Of a stretch of 64,000 bases of DNA, positions 45,716 to 55,564 are shown in pieces. A program made the position numbers and the translations under genes. The notes below the pieces were generated by a model. The model saw nothing but the letters and a program-made list of their open reading frames with translations. It was not told the origin of the DNA and searched no databases. The DNA is taken from NCBI GenBank assembly GCA_002722565.1, contig PBMG01000010.1, forward strand, positions 1 through 64,000. The letters are read 5' to 3'. The first letter of the stretch is position 1. The number at the start of each line of letters is the position of its first letter. Source of the DNA: Acidimicrobiaceae bacterium. Its GTDB lineage: Bacteria; Actinomycetota; Acidimicrobiia; Acidimicrobiales; Poriferisodalaceae.

Positions 45716-46332
45716 ACGGTCCCATGTCAAGACCTAACAATGCTGCTGCAATACGAGGAGCTTTGTTGGTAGTCGTTGCCGTCGTAGTAGGTATTTATTT
45801 ACTGCGAGGAACAGACACTCCGACTCTCGACACTGCTCCATCAGCGCCGCCCACCACCACTCAAACATCTGAAAGCGAAGCAAGTGCGGAAACAGATGGT
45901 GCAGGGTCTTCAACAGAAACAACTCTGCCAGGGATAAGCGTTGCGACAACAGCTCCAGAAACGGAAGGCGATACCAGCGGCTCAGACGCCGGGACAATGG
46001 TTGGATTCGAAGGTCGCCCCAACGCTGAAGTTTCTGTTCAAGTAGCAAACTCCACTTCGGTGAGGGGAGCAGCGGGGCGAACCACTGATGTTCTCAAAAC
46101 CAAAGGGTTCATCACAAAATCCCCTATCAACATGAAAGGGACTGCTTTAGACCGGACCAGGGTTCACTACAAACCAGGGAACATAATCGAAGCGGGGAAT
46201 ATAGCTATTTTGTTGGGCTTGGACGACAAGAACGATGTCTACAAGATGCCGCAGGACTTGAGCGCTTTCGGCGATATCGAAGACCCGCATATCCTCATTG
46301 CCTTAGGCATAGATAAAGCGAGTGCCGAGTAA
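45712..46332 (+). CDS. LytR C-terminal domain protein, membrane anchored
   Basis: 206 residues. A single N-terminal helix (IRGALLVVVAVVVGIYLL at about 14-31) is followed by a low-complexity Thr/Ser/Glu linker (about 35-95), which likely crosses the wall region, and a LytR_C domain (about 105-205; VQVANSTSVRGAAGRTTDVL). Known: this domain occurs on cell-envelope proteins. It overlaps DUF3263 by four bases. Role unknown beyond envelope location. Confidence 0.85.
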   Translation: MNGPMSRPNNAAAIRGALLVVVAVVVGIYLLRGTDTPTLDTAPSAPPTTTQTSESEASAETDGAGSSTETTLPGISVATTAPETEGDTSGSDAGTMVGFEGRPNAEVSVQVANSTSVRGAAGRTTDVLKTKGFITKSPINMKGTALDRTRVHYKPGNIIEAGNIAILLGLDDKNDVYKMPQDLSAFGDIEDPHILIALGIDKASAE

Positions 46333-46356
46333 GGCATCTCGTCTGCAGAAGTTCCG

Positions 46357-47349
46357 TTGCGTATCCTCATATGCCCCGACAAATATCGTGGCACAGCAAC
46401 AGCGGGTGTAGCGGCTCAGGCAATATCAGACGGCTTCCCAAAGTCTCTTTCTGACCCGATATTGATACCTCTGGCTGACGGTGGCGAAGGAACACTCGAT
46501 GCTTTGGGCGGATCGAACCGGGTTTCACCAGTAACAGGTCCGCTAGGTGATGTCGTATCAGCAAAATGGCGAATTGCTGGAGGCCAAGCAGTTATCGAAA
46601 TGGCGGAAGCTAGTGGTTTACTTTTGGCCGGTGGGCCAAGCGAAAATGACCCGTTATCGGCAACCACATCAGGTACCGGAGAACTCATCTCAGAAGCTAA
46701 GGCATCTGGGGCAAGACGAATAATCATTGGGGTCGGCGGGTCCGCATCTACAGACGGAGGTCTGGGAGCAATACGCGCAATGGAACCACTAGTCCGATTT
46801 GCGGGTGTTGACCTACTAGTTGCCTGTGACGTTGAAACCAGGTTCCTTGACGCCCCTGCTGTTTTCGGGCCCCAAAAAGGCGCGAGCAAGCTTCAAATCC
46901 AACTACTGGAACGTCGACTTCAACGGCTATCAGAAATCTATGTCGAAGAGTACGGCATCGATGTAACAGCGCTGCAAAGATCTGGCGCCGCAGGCGGTCT
47001 CGCAGGTGGCCTGGCCGCAGTCGGTGCCGAATTAGTAAGGGGCTTCGACCTCATAGCCGAAGAAGTGGCTTTGGAAGAGGCGATCGCATCGGCTGATCTG
47101 GTTATTACAGGCGAAGGACGCTTGGACAAAGAGTCATTCAATGGCAAGGTCGTCGGCGGAGTCGTTGGCCTAGCAGACCGATATCAAGTGCCAGTTATAG
47201 CTGTGGTCGGCTCATATGACATCGATACGGACGTACCCGACGGCATGAAGACGGTCTCTCTAGTTGAAAGCTTCGGAGAGGAACTAGCGCACACGGAAAC
47301 AACTCGGTGCCTGAAGGATGTAGGAAGACAAATATCTGCTGACCTCTGA
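46357..47349 (+). CDS. Glycerate kinase, type I
   Basis: 330 residues; the family (GlxK/GarK) is usually about 375, so this one is on the short side. The order of motifs is kept: ICPDKYRGTATA at the start, PLADGGEGTLDAL (about 38-50), GGSASTDGGLG in the middle, DLVITGEGRLDKESFNGK and then a Gly/Ala-rich region. It phosphorylates glycerate to 2- or 3-phosphoglycerate. TTG start at 46357 is assumed, since the CPDK motif lies 6 residues in. It may also act on related sugar acids. Confidence 0.88.
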   Translation: MRILICPDKYRGTATAGVAAQAISDGFPKSLSDPILIPLADGGEGTLDALGGSNRVSPVTGPLGDVVSAKWRIAGGQAVIEMAEASGLLLAGGPSENDPLSATTSGTGELISEAKASGARRIIIGVGGSASTDGGLGAIRAMEPLVRFAGVDLLVACDVETRFLDAPAVFGPQKGASKLQIQLLERRLQRLSEIYVEEYGIDVTALQRSGAAGGLAGGLAAVGAELVRGFDLIAEEVALEEAIASADLVITGEGRLDKESFNGKVVGGVVGLADRYQVPVIAVVGSYDIDTDVPDGMKTVSLVESFGEELAHTETTRCLKDVGRQISADL

Positions 47350-47456
47350 CCGACCACAACGCTTACAAACAGGATCTCTGAGAAAATTTAACTAGCAATT
47401 CTCAACAGAATCCTTTGCTTAGAGGTTGCAAATGTGGTGTGTTCGCTGATTGGCTG

Positions 47457-47483
47457 TTAGCACTCTCTGGGTGAGAGTGCTAA
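47457..47483 (+). promoter_or_regulatory. CIRCE operator (HrcA binding site) upstream of groEL
   Basis: A perfect 9-9-9 element: TTAGCACTC, a 9-base spacer and GAGTGCTAA, exactly the CIRCE consensus. It lies 83 bases before the groEL ATG. Known: HrcA represses groE genes by binding this site; heat stress relieves it. Neither hrcA nor groES is in the window. Confidence 0.96.
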
Positions 47484-47551
47484 CGCCTTAGTACCCAATA
47501 AAGAACTAGCTACAAGCTAATCCGGGTGTGGGCTTGATGAACTACAGATAA

Positions 47552-49189
<1,638 letters not shown>

Positions 49190-49288
49190 TCTTCTTAAAT
49201 CTAAACAAACAACGATGCAATAATTCCCCAGATGGCGTTGCGCAACATCTCTACACTGGTTTCTTAGCAGTTCCGGATTGAGACAAGC

Positions 49289-49780
49289 ATGCCGCCAACA
49301 CTCCATGAAGCATGTCAACCCTTAAGTGTCATAATCGGCGAATGGCATGGTTCAGGAGCCGGACAGTATCCCGGCATCGCTGAATTTGAATATCAGGAAC
49401 AAATCATTGTCTCTCATGTAGGCAAACCATTCCTTACGTACAGCCAAAAGACCAAGAATTCGTCCGACGGTCAACCGTTGCATTCTGAACAAGGCTTCCT
49501 AAGGATTATCGACGATAAGAACCTAGAAATGGTTGTCGCACAGCCAACAGGAATCGTTGAAGTTCATAGCGGGTTTTATGCATCGAACCCTAACTCCTGC
49601 GTCATGGATCTTCATTCGACGCACGTTGCTGTTACAGCCACCGCAAAGCCAGTAGAACAAGTTCACCGCCTCTTAAGAATCGCCGACGACACAATGACTT
49701 ACGACCTTTCGATAGCAGCCGTTGGTAAACCAATACAACAGCACCTCAAAGCATCATTAGAGCGGGCCTCGTTTGGTTAG
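49289..49780 (+). CDS. Nitrobindin-like haem protein (DUF1794/FABP-like beta barrel)
   Basis: 163 residues. The family motif GxWxGxGxGxYP is present as GEWHGSGAGQYP (17-28), and a C-terminal HLKASLER gives His152, the likely haem ligand. Known: nitrobindins hold ferric haem in a 10-strand beta barrel, bind NO and can isomerise peroxynitrite. Cytoplasmic. Lies between groEL and fdhD; 99 bases separate it from groEL, with no feature seen. Confidence 0.88.
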   Translation: MPPTLHEACQPLSVIIGEWHGSGAGQYPGIAEFEYQEQIIVSHVGKPFLTYSQKTKNSSDGQPLHSEQGFLRIIDDKNLEMVVAQPTGIVEVHSGFYASNPNSCVMDLHSTHVAVTATAKPVEQVHRLLRIADDTMTYDLSIAAVGKPIQQHLKASLERASFG

Positions 49781-49834
49781 CAGCTCTTACCGGCAGTATG
49801 TGAGGAACTCTGATGGCAGCAGTAGTCTGTCAAT

Positions 49835-50635
49835 ATGCGGCGGGGTCGAACTGAGAAAGTTTTAGTCAAACAAATCCAGAGCGGCGATGTCACACGATTT
49901 CCCGATGAAGTCGTGGTCGAGGAGCCACTTGAAATTCGGCTGGACGGAAATTTGGTCGCGACAACAATGCGCACCCCAGGTCACGATTATGAACTTGCGG
50001 TGGGTTTTTGCGCTGCTGAAAACTTATTAGACGACGTATCCGTAACCGCAGTTCGTTATTGCGGTGAAGGCCCAGCAGCAGAATATGAATACAACGTGGT
50101 AACCGTAGAGACCGGAGGAGAAGCTCCATTGCCGCAGCCACGTTTGGGCAACGTCAGTTCATCTTGTGGGCTATGCGGATCCCTCGCACTTACTGAACTG
50201 GCTGGTCGGATGACCCCAATAAGTGACTCAACGACCTTTCATGTTGATGCAATGCAACGAGTGTTGGAGGAAGTTAGTGACCGTCAGGAAATGTTTAACC
50301 GAACCGGAGGCCTTCACGCAGCGGCTGTTTTCACTAGCGACGGAACTATTGAACTAATACGCGAAGACATTGGTCGACACAACGCCGTCGACAAGGTCAT
50401 TGGTAATCGGGTCCTCCAAGGTAAATCCGATGCGAAAGAACTCGGGCTTTTCGTGAGTGGGCGGGCCAGCTTCGAAATGGTCCAGAAAGCCTGGAGTGGA
50501 GGTTTTGGCACTCTTCTCGCCGTATCTGCTCCCAGCGCGTTAGCTGTCGAACTAGCGAAAACAGCCAAGATGACGCTGATCGGATTCGCTCGTCAGAATT
50601 CAATGAACGTATACAGCGGTGAGATCGATCAATAG
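49835..50635 (+). CDS. fdhD: FdhD sulfurtransferase for formate dehydrogenase
   Basis: Delivers sulfur to the molybdenum cofactor of formate dehydrogenase-type enzymes. 266 residues. The conserved CGLCG motif is at 111-115 (Cys111 and Cys114 are the persulfide-forming pair). NRTGGLHAAAVF, EDIGRHNAVDKVIG and SGRASFEMVQKA match the family. No molybdenum enzyme gene is in the window, so its client lies elsewhere. hemQ follows after 17 bases. Confidence 0.94.
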   Translation: MRRGRTEKVLVKQIQSGDVTRFPDEVVVEEPLEIRLDGNLVATTMRTPGHDYELAVGFCAAENLLDDVSVTAVRYCGEGPAAEYEYNVVTVETGGEAPLPQPRLGNVSSSCGLCGSLALTELAGRMTPISDSTTFHVDAMQRVLEEVSDRQEMFNRTGGLHAAAVFTSDGTIELIREDIGRHNAVDKVIGNRVLQGKSDAKELGLFVSGRASFEMVQKAWSGGFGTLLAVSAPSALAVELAKTAKMTLIGFARQNSMNVYSGEIDQ

Positions 50636-50652
50636 ACCCCTAAAATCAGTAC

Positions 50653-51342
50653 ATGACCCAGCCACAATATGTTTCGACATCAGTTGGGTGGGGAGTACTC
50701 CACTTATTCTGCAAGCTCACTGACGCAACCGACGAACAGCGGGTAATAGCTGCAGTCAAAGAAGTTCAAGACAGCGACCATCAAGTTCTTTGCGTCGCTC
50801 TCTTTGGGCATAAAGCCGATATTGGATTCATGGCACTAGGACCTGATCTGTGGAGGCTTCGCAGCCTACAAAGCAAACTTCAGCATGCTGGGCTGTTAGT
50901 CGCTGATAGCTACGTCTCAATGACCGAGACATCTGAATACGCACCGGATCTGCCGGAGGAAATGAAGATGCCTCGATTGCATCCCGAACTACCACCTGAA
51001 GGTAAGCATGCTTTCTGTTTCTACCCGATGTCTAAACGTCGAGAAGGCCAGGGGAATTGGTACACCCTCGACTACGAGACTCGCCGAGAAATGATGTATG
51101 AACATGGAAAGTCTGGGAGAAACTTTCGCGGTCGAATCCTTCAAGTAGTTACTGGGTCTACTGGCGTTGATGACTATGAGTGGGGAGTAACTCTTTTTGC
51201 TGAACATTTAGATGACCTTAAAGAAGTCGTCTATACGATGCGATACGACGAGGCATCGGCGATATATGGCGAGTTTGGGGCTTTCTACACCGGCTTGCTT
51301 GAAGAGGTGGAAATAGTTGTCCAGCAGGTAATGAATGGATGA
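50653..51342 (+). CDS. hemQ: Coproheme decarboxylase HemQ (chlorite dismutase-like)
   Basis: Last step of the coproporphyrin-dependent haem pathway in monoderm bacteria: converts coproheme to haem b. 229 residues. The catalytic Tyr124 lies in FYPMSKRR; the proximal His151 is in MYEHGKSGRNFRG; WYTLDYETRREMM is typical. The distal Arg that marks true chlorite dismutases is not evident, which favours the HemQ role. Fits with the haem-binding nitrobindin and truncated haemoglobin genes in the same window. ATG at 50653. Confidence 0.93.
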   Translation: MTQPQYVSTSVGWGVLHLFCKLTDATDEQRVIAAVKEVQDSDHQVLCVALFGHKADIGFMALGPDLWRLRSLQSKLQHAGLLVADSYVSMTETSEYAPDLPEEMKMPRLHPELPPEGKHAFCFYPMSKRREGQGNWYTLDYETRREMMYEHGKSGRNFRGRILQVVTGSTGVDDYEWGVTLFAEHLDDLKEVVYTMRYDEASAIYGEFGAFYTGLLEEVEIVVQQVMNG

Positions 51343-51345
51343 ATT

Positions 51346-51747
51346 CTAGTTCTCGTAGACCTCGGGGTCTTCAATGGGGACATATAACCATTCGATGATT
51401 TCCCGCAGTTCGTTATAAGCACTGAGCCTTGCTTTTTCGGTGTCGCGCTCTTCAGCTTTATCGCACGTGTTGCGCATGCGCTGAACAGTCGAGCTACCAA
51501 GGTGCAGCATCCCCTCGCTGCCACCAGTTGCCCATTTCGCTAGTACGTACCTTGCGAGTGCACCAATAGGTATATCGAGCGAATTTGCCAACCCATTAAG
51601 GGTTTCCAAAGGATCAAGTAGGCCATAAGCGGTTACCTCTTCTTTGAAGTTGGCGTCTGGATCATCACTATCCCAACTGCCACTCCAAGGAGTTAGAACC
51701 AAAGTCGGAGATTCGAGACTCGATGGATTATTCGAATGTTGGCTCAT
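51346..51747 (-). CDS. Small acidic protein, possibly DUF6027 family
   Basis: 133 residues. Central region WDSDDPDANFKEEVTAYGLLDPLETLNGLA (shortened) then IPIGALARYVLAKWATGG; this pattern resembles DUF6027 proteins of Actinobacteria as I recall them. No catalytic motif, no membrane helix. The helix-rich middle could carry a winged-helix-like DNA-binding unit (inference only). ATG 51747 chosen; the preceding TTG at 51750 is possible. Overlaps the next minus-strand gene by 20 bases. Confidence 0.6.
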   Translation of the reverse strand: MSQHSNNPSSLESPTLVLTPWSGSWDSDDPDANFKEEVTAYGLLDPLETLNGLANSLDIPIGALARYVLAKWATGGSEGMLHLGSSTVQRMRNTCDKAEERDTEKARLSAYNELREIIEWLYVPIEDPEVYEN

Positions 51748-52144
51748 CAAGGTCCCTAGATAGTTCAGGGTTTTCTCTGGACAACATTCCTAAGACGATG
51801 CCTGCAGCCGCAGCAAGGCCTCGTGCCGTGCGTCCCAAGGATGTTCTTCCAGTAGGCCCTTTAGAAAATAAAATAAAGGCTAGATCTAAAGTGTCTATGG
51901 CTATTCCTTGGCGAAGGGTTTCTTCCAACTCGTCAGCGCCGGCGTCAGGGCGATCAGCCTGATATAGCTGATAGGCCAAAACAGCGTTCCTGATGCCGAA
52001 CAAGCGAATTAAATATCTAGTTTCGCTGTGCAGGGGAGAGTCCAGTCGCCAGGCTTTACCGATAATGCCTGGAGCCAAAACTGCTAGCCAACCGACCGTC
52101 GCTCGACTAGATACTAAGAACCTTCGTAATTTTCTAGGTTGCAT
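51728..52144 (-). CDS. Small membrane-associated protein, function unknown
   Basis: 138 residues, start ATG with GAGAGGA upstream. One or two hydrophobic helices are likely near residues 14-30 (VGWLAVLAPGIIG) and 107-120 (ARGLAAAAGIVLGML), with a charged middle (YQADRPDAGADELEETL). I recognise no family. It precedes the small acidic protein gene and overlaps it. Divergent from the acyl-CoA dehydrogenase at 52220 across 75 bases. Confidence 0.55.
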   Translation of the reverse strand: MQPRKLRRFLVSSRATVGWLAVLAPGIIGKAWRLDSPLHSETRYLIRLFGIRNAVLAYQLYQADRPDAGADELEETLRQGIAIDTLDLAFILFSKGPTGRTSLGRTARGLAAAAGIVLGMLSRENPELSRDLDEPTFE

Positions 52145-52219
52145 GTTTTTATCCTCTCAGCACCATTTTGTAATTCCTCATCGGCTGTTGGCCTAATAAC
52201 CTGTAGCTAGGAGGCAACA

Positions 52220-54016
52220 ATGTCTGATTACAAAGCGCCAACCAACGACATGTTGTTCGTTTTAGAGCACATTGCTAATTTGTCAGAGCTAGCTAGCCGG
52301 ACAGGCTATGAGCACGCTGACCTCGAAACAATCGAAGGTGTCCTGGACGAGGCCGCCCGGTTTATGGAGGAACAACTAGTTCCCCTTAATCAAAAAGGTG
52401 ACCAAGAAGGTTTAGTTGTCGAGAACGGCCAAATTTTTCACCCGGATGGTTTTGCAGACGCCTATGAGAGATTTGTTGAAGCTGGATGGAACGGCATCGC
52501 TCTAGGCGAGGCCCATGGAGGAGGGGGGATGCCTTGGTGCGTTGGTCTAGCAGTTCAAGAAATGATGACTGCTGCCAATATGGCTTTTAGTCTTTGCCCT
52601 CTGCTCACGCAGGGAGCGATCGACGCTATTAGCCACCATGCGAGCGAAACTTTGCAAGAGATCTACCTTCCAAAGATGATTAGTGGGGAATGGTCAGGAA
52701 CCATGAACCTCACTGAGCCTCAAGCGGGTTCTGATGTAGGAGCTCTTACCAGCAAGGCGTTACCTGCGGGAGATGGAACCTGGCTGATCTCAGGTACCAA
52801 AATATTTATCACTTACGGCGAACACGAACTCTCCGAAAATATTATTCACCTAGTTCTCGCTCGAACCCCAGATGCCCCGCCGGGAACCAAAGGAATAAGC
52901 CTTTTCCTAGTCCCGAAATACTTGGTGAATGACGATGGAAGCCTAGGAGAACGAAACGATCTGCGTGTTGTTTCCAGTGAACACAAAATAGGAATCCACG
53001 CTAGCCCTACCTGTGTCATGTCCTATGGCGATGAGTCTGGCGCTGTGGGATGGATGGTTGGTGAAGAAAACACAGGGATGCGAGCGATGTTTACGATGAT
53101 GAACAATGCCCGGTTGTCCGTAGGGCTTCAGGGTTTATCGCTAACTGACCGGTCGTACCAACAAGCTCGCCAGTACTCCCTTGACAGAAAACAAGGTAAA
53201 GCCATTGGAGCTGACCTAGAAGCTGGGGAATCATCAGCCATAGCCGACCACGTAGATGTTCGCCGGATGCTGATGACAATGCGAGCTAACGCGGAGGCTA
53301 TGCGGTGCGTGATGTACGCGAACGCAGCTGCTATCGATTTTGCGAATAGCAGTCAAGACGAAACCGAACGCCAATATTGGGATGCTGTCACTGCTTTGCT
53401 TACCCCAATATCTAAAGGATGGGGAACAGACCTAGGGGTGGAGATGACCTCGTTAGGGGTCCAAACTCATGGAGGAATGGGCTACGTAGAGGAAACAGGA
53501 GTTGCGCAGCATTGGCGTGATGTCCGTATTGCGCCCATCTACGAAGGTACGAATGGAATCCAAGCAGCTGATTTGGTCTTTCGGAAACTTCCCCTCGGTG
53601 GAGGTCAAGTATTAGAAAAGTTCGTCTCCGAAATCAGCAGCCTGGCGGAACAACTCATTGAAGATGATCGCCACAGTTCTATGGGTCAGGCATTACTGAT
53701 AGGGAAAGAACAACTCAGCGAAGCAGCGGTATGGCTGGGAGGCCGACTAGCTGCGCAACCTAATGATGCGGCAGCTGGCTCTGTCCCATTTATGCGGCTA
53801 GCCGGGGTGATCGTCGGCGGATATTACTTAGCGCGATCAGCTCAAATAGCGCAACGACTTCTTGACTCCGGTGAAGGTGACGTTGACTTTCTCAACGACA
53901 AGATTTCCGTAGCAAAATTTTATGCTGAACAGATACTCCCAACAGTGGCTGGCCTAGTGCCGACAATTACACAAGGAGCCGACCTCTTTTACGCTATCCC
54001 CAACGATCGGCTCTAA
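52220..54016 (+). CDS. Acyl-CoA dehydrogenase, long C-terminal-extended type
   Basis: 598 residues, longer than the usual 380 because of a N-terminal MSDYKAPTNDMLFVL segment and a C-terminal domain (about 470-598), the layout of DmdC-type and FadE5-like enzymes. NLTEPQAGSDVGAL and ISGTKIFITYGEHEL are the FAD and substrate motifs; IYEGTNGIQAADLVFRK near residue 440 holds the probable catalytic Glu. DmdC handles methylmercaptopropionyl-CoA in DMSP breakdown, but many paralogues exist, so the substrate is open. AGGAGG ribosome site. larE begins at its stop (TAATG). Confidence 0.9.
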   Translation: MSDYKAPTNDMLFVLEHIANLSELASRTGYEHADLETIEGVLDEAARFMEEQLVPLNQKGDQEGLVVENGQIFHPDGFADAYERFVEAGWNGIALGEAHGGGGMPWCVGLAVQEMMTAANMAFSLCPLLTQGAIDAISHHASETLQEIYLPKMISGEWSGTMNLTEPQAGSDVGALTSKALPAGDGTWLISGTKIFITYGEHELSENIIHLVLARTPDAPPGTKGISLFLVPKYLVNDDGSLGERNDLRVVSSEHKIGIHASPTCVMSYGDESGAVGWMVGEENTGMRAMFTMMNNARLSVGLQGLSLTDRSYQQARQYSLDRKQGKAIGADLEAGESSAIADHVDVRRMLMTMRANAEAMRCVMYANAAAIDFANSSQDETERQYWDAVTALLTPISKGWGTDLGVEMTSLGVQTHGGMGYVEETGVAQHWRDVRIAPIYEGTNGIQAADLVFRKLPLGGGQVLEKFVSEISSLAEQLIEDDRHSSMGQALLIGKEQLSEAAVWLGGRLAAQPNDAAAGSVPFMRLAGVIVGGYYLARSAQIAQRLLDSGEGDVDFLNDKISVAKFYAEQILPTVAGLVPTITQGADLFYAIPNDRL

Positions 54017-54810
54017 TGCCAGCTGACCTTGAAGCGCTCCGAACAAACCTCCGAGGGTTACAGCGCGTGCTAGTGGCCTTCAGCGGAGGAGCGGACTCTG
54101 CGTTTCTCGCCTGGGTCGCTAATGACACCTTGGGTTCTGATGTTGTGCAATGCTTTACCGCTGTATCGCCGAGCCTCGCTCAGAGTGAACTAGACGATTG
54201 TGCCTCCTTAGCCGCAGAATGGGGGCTTAACTGGTCCCCCGTAGAGACTGCCGAAATGGATAACGCTGCGTACCGTGTCAATGATGCCGATCGCTGTTTT
54301 CACTGCAAGTCAGCTCTCATGGACGTTGTAGAACCTATTGCTTGTGAACACGAATTAATTGTTGTCCTGGGAGTTAATACTGACGACCTTGGGGATCATC
54401 GCCCTGGACAATCAGCGGCTCAAGAACGCCTCGCTCGGTTCCCTTTGGTCGAAGCTGGATTTTCTAAGAAAGATGTGAGAGAACACAGTAAAAAATTGGG
54501 TCTTCGGACTTGGGACAAACCAGCTGCTGCGTGCTTGGCGTCTCGGATTCCTTATGGCACACAAGTAAGTGTTTCGTTACTGCGTCGACTAGATCGAGCT
54601 GAATCAGCGCTGAAAAATCTAGGTTTCAACCAACTGCGAGTTCGAGACTATGGAGAAATAGCTCGCCTGGAAATAGATCTTGAGGAACTTTCGAGGGCGG
54701 TGGACCTTAGGGCCGAAATTGTAGAAGCGGTTCAGTCAGTTGGCTATCAATATGTCACCTTGGACTTGGAAGGATTCCGCTCAGGAAATTTGAATCACTC
54801 GATCCAATGA
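54016..54810 (+). CDS. larE: LarE-type ATP-dependent sacrificial sulfur transferase
   Basis: 264 residues. PP-loop SGGADS at 23-28, a CxxC pair RCFHCK (Cys94, Cys97) as in the family, and AAACLASRIPYG with Cys173, the position that donates its sulfur in known LarE. Known: LarE builds the nickel-pincer cofactor with LarB and LarC. Neither is in the window, so it could serve another sulfur-insertion job or its partners lie elsewhere. One-base overlap with the dehydrogenase; its stop overlaps the next gene (ATGA). Confidence 0.88.
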   Translation: MPADLEALRTNLRGLQRVLVAFSGGADSAFLAWVANDTLGSDVVQCFTAVSPSLAQSELDDCASLAAEWGLNWSPVETAEMDNAAYRVNDADRCFHCKSALMDVVEPIACEHELIVVLGVNTDDLGDHRPGQSAAQERLARFPLVEAGFSKKDVREHSKKLGLRTWDKPAAACLASRIPYGTQVSVSLLRRLDRAESALKNLGFNQLRVRDYGEIARLEIDLEELSRAVDLRAEIVEAVQSVGYQYVTLDLEGFRSGNLNHSIQ

Positions 54811-55265
54811 ATCGGCTACAGGAAATAGGAGCGGAGTTAGTCAAGGAGCTAGAAGTTTCCTTACCTATATGGGTTGAAAGGTCGACACGTGAGATCTATC
54901 AGGCATGGAAGGGAGAGTGGCCTCTGGAGATCGCCGACCAAGCTCGTCTAGCAGGAGAACGCTGTGTAGTTGAAATACTTCCCGTTCTAAGAGAACTACT
55001 GGAGTCTGATATTGCATCGCAGCCGACCAACCCGATGTCAATTCTTCGCCGAGCTTCACAATATCCGACTGGCCTTTTACAGCTATATGAGGTCCCTCCA
55101 GTTCAACGAGACGACTATCTTGAAACTGCTTTCCCCGAAGACATCTACGGCTTGATCCCAACGGCCTTCTCGGACTTTGGACAAGATTGTCACGAATTAG
55201 GAATAGCTTGGGGTGCGGCTAAAGCCCATATTCATTTAACAGAACGCCGAGAAATTGACACCTGA
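54807..55265 (+). CDS. Conserved-looking protein of unknown function
   Basis: 152 residues. Mostly helical with many charged residues; no membrane segment. FPEDIYGLIPTAFSDFG and LGIAWGAAKAHIHL near the end look like conserved blocks but I do not recognise a family. Translationally coupled to larE (ATGA) and to the next gene (TGATG), so it is part of the larE-glnD operon. Confidence 0.75.
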   Translation: MNRLQEIGAELVKELEVSLPIWVERSTREIYQAWKGEWPLEIADQARLAGERCVVEILPVLRELLESDIASQPTNPMSILRRASQYPTGLLQLYEVPPVQRDDYLETAFPEDIYGLIPTAFSDFGQDCHELGIAWGAAKAHIHLTERREIDT

Positions 55266-55564
55266 TGCTCCAGATAGCTGCTTACATACCCAACTTGATG
55301 GATCGCAGTCGATTTGGAGACAGCGTGCAAATCATCAAGACTCTGGAAGAATTGAAGTCAGTGGAGGCTGACGTGGTGTTTGTTGACTTAGCACGTTCGG
55401 AAGTCCTCAAATACCTTCCATCGAAGTCGCGAGTGATTGGCTTTGCCCCACATATAGACACAGACACACTGGATGCGGCGAGAGCAGCAGGATGCGAAGA
55501 AGCACTAGCTCGTTCGGTTTTCTTCAAACGCCTTCCGACTCTTCTCGGAGTTTCGGATGTCTGA
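55265..55564 (+). CDS. Small receiver-like protein, probably inactive
   Basis: 99 residues. Alternating strands and helices (IAAYIPNLMD, VVFVDLARSEVLKYLP, VIGFAPHIDTDTLDAARAAGCEEALARSVFFKRLP in pieces) follow the order of a response-regulator receiver fold. VFVDLAR places an Asp near the phosphorylation site, but the acidic pair at the N-terminus is missing, so phosphorylation is doubtful. Sits between the unknown gene and glnD and overlaps both, which suggests a link to nitrogen signalling (inference). Confidence 0.68.
   Translation: MLQIAAYIPNLMDRSRFGDSVQIIKTLEELKSVEADVVFVDLARSEVLKYLPSKSRVIGFAPHIDTDTLDAARAAGCEEALARSVFFKRLPTLLGVSDV

Noticed and set aside
50653-51342. True chlorite dismutase
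   Set aside because: The Tyr124 and HGKSGR context match HemQ of monoderm bacteria, and no distal Arg motif of chlorite dismutase is evident.
52220-54016. Firm call as DmdC for DMSP breakdown
   Set aside because: The layout fits, but the family has many members with other substrates and no dmdA, dmdB or dmdD is nearby.
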